In this document: positions 32,612 to 38,645 of the stretch, piece by piece
Layout of the letters: each line of letters begins with the position of its first letter
How positions within the stretch are numbered: position 1 is the first letter of the stretch
Source: an uncultured Collinsella sp.
Lineage (GTDB): Bacteria > Actinomycetota > Coriobacteriia > Coriobacteriales > Coriobacteriaceae
Direction: 5' to 3'
Assembly (NCBI GenBank): GCA_900551815.1
Contig: URXE01000015.1
Span: 1-38,645 of the forward strand
DNA: 38,645 nucleotides
The notes under the pieces: model-generated
What the model saw: the letters and a program-made list of their open reading frames with translations, nothing else
The model's database searches: none
What the model was told of the DNA's origin: nothing
Made by a program: the position numbers and the translations under genes

Positions 32612-33133
32612 ATGGAAGACAAGCATCTATATCGAGAGACGCAGTGGGATGTGTCGGCCGAGGAGGGCCGTGCCCATCATGGGCTGGTCGCAATTGGTTT
32701 TGCGATCTTTGTCGTGATGGTGATTGCCTGCTGTATCTGGATGTTTGGCGGGCGTGGGGAAGCTGTCTGGACGTTTGAGGCCGATGATGGCCTGCCGATC
32801 ATGACGGTGAGGAGTACTGGCGGTAATGCCAATACGCTCGCCGTTCCGGGCGATTATTGGTACCCGCGCGATGAGTTTGTGCAGTTGCAGCTGAGTGGTG
32901 GGTCCATTCCAGGTGATGAAATCGAACGCGTGACGTTTGACGCGACGCTCAAAACGCTTATGGTGAAGCTCAAAGATCAAGGAGACGTCCCCACGACCAT
33001 GGATATCGCCCTGACGGAATGGCGCCTTGAGCCTCCGTCGGGTGTTGCGGCGTCCGAGGTGGAGCACGTTAAGGTTACCTATCAAGATGGCTCGACAAGC
33101 GAGATTGCCAAAGCAGATGGCTTGGCGGAATAG
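32612..33133 (+). CDS. Unrecognised single-pass membrane protein
   Basis: I do not recognise this 173-residue protein. It has a polar N-terminus (1-23), one hydrophobic span (about 24-45, with three Cys-region residues ACCIW), and an exported domain of about 125 residues. That domain is beta-rich by pattern and has no cysteine pairs. The topology is N-in/C-out. GGGAGG lies well placed before the ATG. It is divergent from thiC and convergent with yaaA, so it is probably transcribed alone. Codon use is like its neighbours. Confidence 0.75.
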   Translation: MEDKHLYRETQWDVSAEEGRAHHGLVAIGFAIFVVMVIACCIWMFGGRGEAVWTFEADDGLPIMTVRSTGGNANTLAVPGDYWYPRDEFVQLQLSGGSIPGDEIERVTFDATLKTLMVKLKDQGDVPTTMDIALTEWRLEPPSGVAASEVEHVKVTYQDGSTSEIAKADGLAE

Positions 33134-33196
33134 CGGTGTGTTCACCGAATGTCATGAAAGCATGCCGAGGTGGAGTTCGGCGCTAGCGACAGGCTT

Positions 33197-34006
33197 CTAG
33201 AATGCCTGCTCGTTGATGAAGGCCAGGCTGTCTGGGGACGAGAGCTCGGGGACATAACGGTAGCCAAGGTTGAACTCGGTAAGATCGGTGGCGTCCTCGA
33301 CCTTGGTTTCCGCCATCCAGCGGACCATCGAACCGCGTGCCTTTTTGCTGGCGGTCGATTGCTGGACGGGCTTATCGTTGCGGACGCCTTCGCCAAAAAG
33401 GCAAGTGATAACCGTTGTATCCTGTGCAGCATGGGGCAGGACGGCTTTGGCGTATTCCACGCTGGCAAGGTTGACGATAGTGGTGTCGGAACCGGCCGGC
33501 GCAATTGCCTGCGCAAGTCGATTCCCCCAGAAGACATAGAGATCGCGAGCGCCGTTGACGGAGAGCTTCGCCCCCATTTCGAGCCGATAGGGCGACACGC
33601 CGTGAAAGGGGCGTACGCATCCGTAGAGTCCCGAGAGGATCCAGAGATGGTTTTGCAGCCAGTCGAGCTGTGCGGCATCCATGACCTCGGGCGCCATGCT
33701 TTGGTATTGGATGCCGTGGTAGGACATGACGGCGGGGGAGATTCGACGCGCGATATCGGGATCGGCGAGGTCGGCATCGCTCAGGACGGGCATAAATTCG
33801 TGAAGCGTATCCAGGCACGTTGTAAGCAGCCTGTCGCTCACGTTCCAAAGGGCCTGAAGACCTGCCGCGCCATCCTCGCGTTCGATGCCCAACAGTGCCT
33901 GATGGAGCCGGGCCGTCTGATGTGCAAAAGGCGGTATGCCCCAAACGTCAAAGGCATCTTGAGCTGTCCGCATCTGTTTGGCGGGCGAAATGACGACCTG
34001 TAGCAC
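33197..34006 (-). CDS. yaaA: Peroxide-stress protein YaaA (DUF328)
   Basis: YaaA proteins lower free iron and protect DNA during peroxide stress; E. coli YaaA binds DNA. The 269-residue protein has the family marks: ISPAKQM near the start, SYHGIQYQSM, ILSGLYGCVRPFHGVSPYRLEMG-type core, FWGNRL, and the C-terminal STASKKARGSMVRW with GYRYV. The start is GTG, with GGAGGAGGA just upstream. It follows the aminopeptidase gene on the - strand, with a terminator-like hairpin between. Confidence 0.93.
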   Translation of the reverse strand: MLQVVISPAKQMRTAQDAFDVWGIPPFAHQTARLHQALLGIEREDGAAGLQALWNVSDRLLTTCLDTLHEFMPVLSDADLADPDIARRISPAVMSYHGIQYQSMAPEVMDAAQLDWLQNHLWILSGLYGCVRPFHGVSPYRLEMGAKLSVNGARDLYVFWGNRLAQAIAPAGSDTTIVNLASVEYAKAVLPHAAQDTTVITCLFGEGVRNDKPVQQSTASKKARGSMVRWMAETKVEDATDLTEFNLGYRYVPELSSPDSLAFINEQAF

Positions 34007-34023
34007 GGAATCCTCCTCCCGCT

Positions 34024-34093
34024 AAAAAAGTTGCGGTGAAATGCAGGCCGCTTTCCCTGTTGGAAGGCCTGATGAATCCGTATTTCACCGCAA
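34024..34093 (-). terminator. Large nested terminator between aminopeptidase and yaaA
   Basis: A perfect 12-bp outer stem (34031-34042 with 34082-34093) encloses an inner hairpin, CAGGCC/GGCCTG (34044-34049 with 34066-34071) and TTCC/GGAA. On the - strand six T (plus 34024-34029) follow, and five bases later comes the yaaA ribosome-binding site. It either ends the aminopeptidase message or attenuates yaaA. Confidence 0.85.
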
Positions 34094-34108
34094 GTTACAA
34101 GGGACTGG

Positions 34109-35506
34109 TTAGGCGCGCTCGAGGAAGGCCTTGTAGCCGCGATAGGCCTCGTAGATGTCGGCCTTGTTGGCGACCTCCCACAGGGCGTGCATGGACAGGA
34201 CGGCAACGCCGGAGTCGATGACGTTCATGCCGTACTTGGCCATGATGTAGGCGATGGTGCCGCCGCCGCCCGCGTTGACGCGGCCGAGCTCGCAGGTCTG
34301 GAAGTCCACGCCGGCCTCGTCCATGATGTCGCGGACAAGCGCCACGTACTCGGCATCGGCGTCGTTGGAACCGCCCTTGCCGCGGCTGCCCGTGTACTTG
34401 TTGAAGCACAGACCGCGACCCATAAAGGCTGCGTTCTTGGTCTCGAACTTGCCGGCGTAGCCCGGGTCGAAGCCGGCGGACACGTCAGAGGAGAGCATAC
34501 GGCTGTGGGCGAGTGCACGGCGCAGGGCAAGCGGGCTATCCTCGCCGGCGAGCGTCATGATCTCGGCGACGGTGTTCTCGAAGAAGCGGCTCGTCATACC
34601 GGTGGCACCCACGGAGCCGATCTCCTCCTTGTCGACGATGAGCGTGATGCTCGTGCGCTCCACGTTGGCCACATTGATCTGAGCGAGCATGGATGGATAG
34701 GCGCAGACACGGTCGTCGTGGCCATAGCCCAAAATCATGGAGCGGTCGAGGCCCATGTCGCGGGCCGGGCCGGCGGGCACGACCTCGATCTCGGCGGAGA
34801 GGAAGTCCTCCTCCTCGACGTCATACTGCTCCTTGAGGATGTCCAGGAACATTTGCTTGACGGGCTCCTTGGGGGCGTCCTTGTCGTCCTCGTCAAACTT
34901 GACGGGGCGGCCACCCACGATCACGTCGAGGATCTCGGCGTCGACGGCGTCCTTGGCGGGCTTGGCCATCTGCTCGCTCGAGAGGTGGATCAGCAGGTCG
35001 GAGATGGTAAAGACCGGGTCGTCTGCCTTGTCGCCGATGTTGATGTCGACGGTGGTGCCGTCCTTTTTGCAGATGACGCCTACGAGCGCGAGCGGGGAAG
35101 CGACCCAGTGGTAGCTCTTGACGCCGCCATAGTAGTGCGTGTCGAGGTAGGCCATGTCGCCGGCCTCGAAGGCGGGGTTCTGCTTAAGGTCTAGGCGCGG
35201 CGAGTCCACGTGGGCGCCCAGGATGTTAAAGCCCTGCTCGAGCGGGGCGTTGCCCAGGTTGACGAGCATGAGGTCCTTGCCGTGATTGGCGGCGTACACC
35301 TTGTCGCCTGCCTTGAGCTCGCGGCCTTCGGCGATCACGGTCTCCAGGTCGACGTATCCCGCCTCCTCGGCCATCTTGATGCCGGTCTTGACGCACAGGC
35401 GCTCGGTCTTGTTCTCGCTCAAAAACTGCTTATAGCCGCGGCAAAGCTCCTCGAGCTCCTCGACTTGCTGTGGTGTGTACTTTTTCCATGCGCAGGGACG
35501 CTCCAT
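34109..35506 (-). CDS. M18-family aminopeptidase (zinc)
   Basis: M18 enzymes are dinuclear zinc aminopeptidases that prefer acidic or neutral N-terminal residues and form tetrahedral dodecamers. The 465-residue protein has metal-ligand segments GAHVDSPRLDLKQNP, the D/E pair in VDKEEIGSVGATGM, and the C-terminal SGVAVLSMHALWEVANKAD with the last histidine ligand. No signal peptide is seen, so it is cytosolic peptide turnover. ATG 35506 follows AAGGAG. A longer open frame reaches 36094 but runs antisense to polA and is not real. Confidence 0.94.
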   Translation of the reverse strand: MERPCAWKKYTPQQVEELEELCRGYKQFLSENKTERLCVKTGIKMAEEAGYVDLETVIAEGRELKAGDKVYAANHGKDLMLVNLGNAPLEQGFNILGAHVDSPRLDLKQNPAFEAGDMAYLDTHYYGGVKSYHWVASPLALVGVICKKDGTTVDINIGDKADDPVFTISDLLIHLSSEQMAKPAKDAVDAEILDVIVGGRPVKFDEDDKDAPKEPVKQMFLDILKEQYDVEEEDFLSAEIEVVPAGPARDMGLDRSMILGYGHDDRVCAYPSMLAQINVANVERTSITLIVDKEEIGSVGATGMTSRFFENTVAEIMTLAGEDSPLALRRALAHSRMLSSDVSAGFDPGYAGKFETKNAAFMGRGLCFNKYTGSRGKGGSNDADAEYVALVRDIMDEAGVDFQTCELGRVNAGGGGTIAYIMAKYGMNVIDSGVAVLSMHALWEVANKADIYEAYRGYKAFLERA

Positions 35507-35545
35507 GACGCAGGCTCCTTTCGGATCGATCGTGCTGGTTGATGT

Positions 35546-35580
35546 ACCGTGAGCCATCGTATCACGCGCGGGCTCACGGT
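35546..35580. promoter_or_regulatory. Dyad in the divergent aminopeptidase/polA promoter region
   Basis: ACCGTGAGCC (35546-35555) and GGCTCACGGT (35571-35580) form a perfect 10-bp inverted repeat with a 15-base centre. No U-tract follows on either strand. It lies in the 166-base gap between divergent genes, so an operator is more likely than a terminator. TAAACT at 35625-35630 is a possible polA -10. Confidence 0.45.
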
Positions 35581-35672
35581 GGCGGGGGAGCTTGATGTGA
35601 GGTGGCCGCGGGGCGGGGAGCGTGTAAACTGGAGTGAGCAAACCGTGCCCAGCCCAAAGCGAGGTATTTAAT

Positions 35673-38423
35673 ATGTCTGACAAGCGCCGCACTTTTGCCG
35701 TTATCGACGGCAACTCGCTCATGCATCGCGCCTTCCACGCCGTGCCGCCGACCATGAACGCGCCGGACGGTCGCCCCACCAACGCGATCTTTGGCTTTCT
35801 GAACATGTTTCTTAAGATGATTGATGCCTTTAACCCCGACGGTGTGGTCGTGGCGTTTGACAAGGGTAAGCCGCGCGTGCGCATGGAGATGCTGCCGCAG
35901 TATAAGGCGCAACGCCCGCCCATGGACCCCGATCTGCATGCGCAGTTCCCTATGATTAAGGAGCTGCTCACCGCGCTCAACGTGCCGATTCTGCAGTCCG
36001 AGGGCTGGGAAGGCGACGATATCCTGGGAACCATGGCGCGCCTGGGCGAGCAGGCCGGCTGCGACATGCTACTGGTGACCGGCGACCGCGACATGTATCA
36101 ACTCGTGACCGAGCACGTCAACGTGGTCTCGACCCGCAAGGGCCTGTCTGACGTGGCGATCATGACGCCCGAGAGCGTGGACGACCTGTATCACGGCATT
36201 ACGCCGGCGCTCGTGCCCGATTTTTACGGTCTAAAGGGCGATACGTCCGACAACATCCCCGGTGTACCGGGCATCGGTCCCAAAAAGGCGAGTGCGCTCA
36301 TTGCGAAGTACGGTAGCCTGGACGAAGTCATCGCGCATGCCGACGAGGTCAAGGGCAAGATGGGCGAGAACCTGCGTGCACACATCGATGATGCGCTGCT
36401 GAGCCGCAAGGTCGCAACCATTCGCACCGATGCGCCCGTCGAGCTCGACTTTGAGGCGACGTCCTTCCCGGCGTTTTCTGCCGATGAGGTTTCCGCGGCG
36501 CTGGGCACGCTTGGTATCACCGCCATGCAGAACCGTTTCTTGGCGCTGATCGGCGGCGAGGGCGGGGCTGCTGCTGCCTCCAGTGTGTTTGAGATGCCTG
36601 CGATGGTTCGCGCAGCCGCCGGCGATGCTGACGCGCTTGGTGCCGTTGCGGCTGAGATCTCCCGCGCGATCGATGCCGGCGAGTGGGCCGCCGCCGTGGT
36701 GGACGACGACAAGGAAGAGGGCGCGCTCTTTGGACTGACGCGCACGCTGTGGTTGGCGACGTCCAAGGGCCTGTTCGCGCTCGAGGAGGGCGACAGCGAT
36801 GCGGCGGCTGAGGTTGAGGGCTTCAACTTCGTCCACGGCGTGATCGCTGGTGTGCTCGCGCGTCTCTTTATGGAGGGTCGCGTGGCGAGCCCGGATATGA
36901 AGACGCTGTTGCACGAGCTTTCGCCCATCGATTCTTCTGAGCCCGAGCTCATGGATCCGCTGGCAGTCGATTCTACGCGCATCTTCGATACCGTGGTCGC
37001 CGCCTACCTGCTGGATTCCGACCGCTCCGAGTTCGATGAGGCGTATCTGGCCGAAACCTACCTGCAGATGTCGCTGCCTGCGGCACGCGGCGCAGAGGGT
37101 GCCGGTGAGGACGCTCCTGCGCCCGCCGCTCGCACGGCGGCCTTGACGCTGGCGCTCGTGGCGCCGTTGCGTGACCGCATGGCCCGCGAGAATGCCGCCA
37201 ACGTGTTCGATGGCATCGAGATGCCGCTCGTTCCGGTGCTTGCCAAGATGGAGCGCGCGGGCATGCTCGTGGATCCCGAGCGCCTGCACAGTCTGTCCGA
37301 GGGTCTGGCGACCCAGATTGCCGAGGTTGAGCGCAGCATTCGCGACCTGGCGGGTGACGAGACCTTCAATATTGGCAGTCCCATGCAGCTGTCGCACGTG
37401 CTGTTTGACGTTATGGGGCTTCCGACCAAGGGCCTCAAAAAGACTAAGCGCGGCTATTATTCGACCAACGCCAAGGTGTTGAGCGACCTTGCCCGCGACC
37501 ACGAGATCGTGCGCCTGATTTTGGACTGGCGTGAGAAGTCCAAGATTAAGTCGACCTATCTGGACACGCTAGGTCCGTTGCGCCGTGGTGACGGTCGAGT
37601 GCACACCACGTACAACCAGACCATCACCGCGACGGGGCGTCTGTCCTCGAGCGACCCGAACCTGCAGAACATTCCGACGCGCTCGGAGCTGGGGCGTACC
37701 GTCAAGACGGCGTTCTCGGCGGGCGAGGGCAGCGTCTTTTTGGCGGTGGACTACTCGCAGATCGAGCTGCGCCTGCTCGCGCATCTCTCGGGCGATGAAC
37801 ATCTGGTACGTGCCTTTAACGAGGGTGAGGACTTCCATGCCGAGACGGCCGCGCGCGTGTTTGGCGTTCCCGTGTCCGAGGTAACGCCCGACTTGCGCAG
37901 TCGCGCCAAGGCCGTGAACTTTGGCATCGTGTACGGCCAGCAGGCCTACGGTCTGTCGCAGTCGCTGCACATCTCGATGGCCGAGGCGCGTGGCATGATC
38001 GACCGCTACTACGAGGCCTATCCGGGCGTGCGCACGTTCCTCGACAACGTGGTGGCGCGTGCTAAGCAGACGGGCTACGCCGAGACCATGTACGGCCGCA
38101 GACGCCATATTCCCGAGCTCAAGGCCAAAAATCCGCAGCTTCGCGGCTTTGGCGAACGCACGGCCATGAACCACCCCATGCAGGGCACCGCAGCAGACAT
38201 CATCAAGATCGCCATGGCCCGCGTAAGCCGCCGCCTGGAAGAAGAGGGCTTTGCCGCCCACATGATTCTGCAGGTACACGACGAACTGGACTTTGAGTGC
38301 CCCGTCGACGAAGTCGAGCGCCTGACCGCCATGGTCCAAGACGTCATGGAACACGTAGTAGACCTACGCGTACCGTTGATCGCTGAAGCCAGCACCGGCA
38401 TAACCTGGGCCGATGCCAAATAA
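35673..38423 (+). CDS. polA: DNA polymerase I
   Basis: Pol I fills gaps and removes RNA primers during repair and lagging-strand synthesis. The 916-residue protein has a 5'-3' nuclease domain (about 1-300) with FAVIDGNSLMHRAFHA, EGWEGDDILGT, VTGDRDMYQLV and GVPGIGPKKA. A degenerate exonuclease-like domain (about 310-530) lacks the DxE metal ligands. The polymerase domain carries motif A VDYSQIELR (D693), the O-helix RSRAKAVNFGIVYG, and motif C VHDELD (H869-D870-E871). Proofreading is therefore probably absent, as in Bacillus Pol I. ATG 35673 follows GCGAGG. The last 60 codons shift toward A-ending forms. Confidence 0.97.
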   Translation: MSDKRRTFAVIDGNSLMHRAFHAVPPTMNAPDGRPTNAIFGFLNMFLKMIDAFNPDGVVVAFDKGKPRVRMEMLPQYKAQRPPMDPDLHAQFPMIKELLTALNVPILQSEGWEGDDILGTMARLGEQAGCDMLLVTGDRDMYQLVTEHVNVVSTRKGLSDVAIMTPESVDDLYHGITPALVPDFYGLKGDTSDNIPGVPGIGPKKASALIAKYGSLDEVIAHADEVKGKMGENLRAHIDDALLSRKVATIRTDAPVELDFEATSFPAFSADEVSAALGTLGITAMQNRFLALIGGEGGAAAASSVFEMPAMVRAAAGDADALGAVAAEISRAIDAGEWAAAVVDDDKEEGALFGLTRTLWLATSKGLFALEEGDSDAAAEVEGFNFVHGVIAGVLARLFMEGRVASPDMKTLLHELSPIDSSEPELMDPLAVDSTRIFDTVVAAYLLDSDRSEFDEAYLAETYLQMSLPAARGAEGAGEDAPAPAARTAALTLALVAPLRDRMARENAANVFDGIEMPLVPVLAKMERAGMLVDPERLHSLSEGLATQIAEVERSIRDLAGDETFNIGSPMQLSHVLFDVMGLPTKGLKKTKRGYYSTNAKVLSDLARDHEIVRLILDWREKSKIKSTYLDTLGPLRRGDGRVHTTYNQTITATGRLSSSDPNLQNIPTRSELGRTVKTAFSAGEGSVFLAVDYSQIELRLLAHLSGDEHLVRAFNEGEDFHAETAARVFGVPVSEVTPDLRSRAKAVNFGIVYGQQAYGLSQSLHISMAEARGMIDRYYEAYPGVRTFLDNVVARAKQTGYAETMYGRRRHIPELKAKNPQLRGFGERTAMNHPMQGTAADIIKIAMARVSRRLEEEGFAAHMILQVHDELDFECPVDEVERLTAMVQDVMEHVVDLRVPLIAEASTGITWADAK

Positions 38424-38457
38424 AGACGTACCAACAACACCAAAGTAGCCAAAAGCA

Positions 38458-38491
38458 GAAGGGGGCTCCTTGCCAACAAGGAGCCCCCTTC
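38458..38491. terminator. Perfect 15-bp hairpin after polA
   Basis: GAAGGGGGCTCCTTG (38458-38472) pairs perfectly with 38477-38491 around a CCAA loop. On the + strand it is followed by ATTCC and then A's, with no U-tract. On the - strand it is followed by TGCTTTTGG. It probably ends polA and may work from both sides. Confidence 0.75.
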
Positions 38492-38603
38492 ATTCCAAAA
38501 AATTCAGCCAAGTATCTAGACGCCAAGACGCCATCTAGGCGGCAGGTAAGTAAACCTAGGGCCTGGCCGGGCGGCACGGGATAACTTTTCGTAGATTCCG
38601 CAC

Positions 38604-38631
38604 GCAAAGAAAGCCACTTAATGTGGCTTTC
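38604..38631 (-). terminator. Hairpin, probable terminator of a gene beyond the right edge
   Basis: GAAAGCCAC (38609-38617) pairs with GTGGCTTTC (38623-38631) around TTAAT. Read on the - strand the stem runs into TTTG. It probably ends a - strand gene lying outside the window. The stretch 38492-38603 shows no gene. Confidence 0.55.
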
Positions 38632-38645
38632 GTCTTGCGCAGGAC

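Noticed and set aside
35507..36094. N-terminal extension of the M18 aminopeptidase
   Set aside because: The added residues are antisense to the polA N-terminus, and a proper ribosome-binding site marks ATG 35506.
38492..38645. Possible small RNA gene or ORF at the right edge
   Set aside because: There is only a hairpin fitting a terminator from a gene outside the window; no start codon with a ribosome-binding site or conserved RNA motif is visible.

Overview
The window is a contiguous piece of a high-GC bacterial chromosome. Gene content points to Actinomycetota, class Coriobacteriia, most likely Collinsella or a close relative. The reasons are a division cluster with SepF and DivIVA but no FtsA, small lipid-II pathway enzymes packed in actinobacterial order, and strong GC at third codon positions. 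The genus is an inference from protein character, not a database match. The first 16 bases look like residual sequencing adapter, so the true genomic sequence probably begins at base 17, inside the mraZ operator.

Bases 17-15625 hold the division and cell-wall (dcw) cluster, all on the + strand: mraZ, rsmH, an FtsL-like gene, ftsI, murF, mraY, murD, ftsW, murG, murC, murB, ftsQ and ftsZ. Together they make lipid II, flip and polymerise it at the septum, and build the Z-ring. murE, which normally lies between ftsI and murF, is missing, and so are ddl and ftsA. A promoter with three MraZ-type boxes sits at the left edge. A strong terminator follows ftsZ.

Bases 15718-23764 continue with pgeF, yggS, sepF, yggT and divIVA, the usual actinobacterial sequel to ftsZ. 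A complete phosphate-uptake operon (pstS-pstC-pstA-pstB-phoU) is inserted between pgeF and yggS. pgeF and pstS overlap by ATGA, and 11-bp direct repeats resembling a Pho box precede pgeF.

Bases 23765-30097 are more mixed. They hold a nitroreductase and a low-affinity phosphate transporter with its DUF47 partner (all - strand). On the + strand are a small gene under a well-formed LexA/SOS-type promoter, a Bax-inhibitor-like membrane protein, a poly(ADP-ribose)-glycohydrolase-like protein with an altered catalytic motif, and an SGNH hydrolase. Three intergenic structures stand out: a G-poor tract with repeated CCAAA, a 27-bp-arm inverted repeat, and a paired palindromic repeat at 29901-30036.

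Bases 30098-38645 carry thiD and thiC (- strand, thiC behind a TPP riboswitch), an unrecognised single-pass membrane protein (+), yaaA and an M18 aminopeptidase (- strand), and polA (+). The window ends in two hairpins with no gene. I saw no tRNA, rRNA, CRISPR array, transposase or prophage gene.
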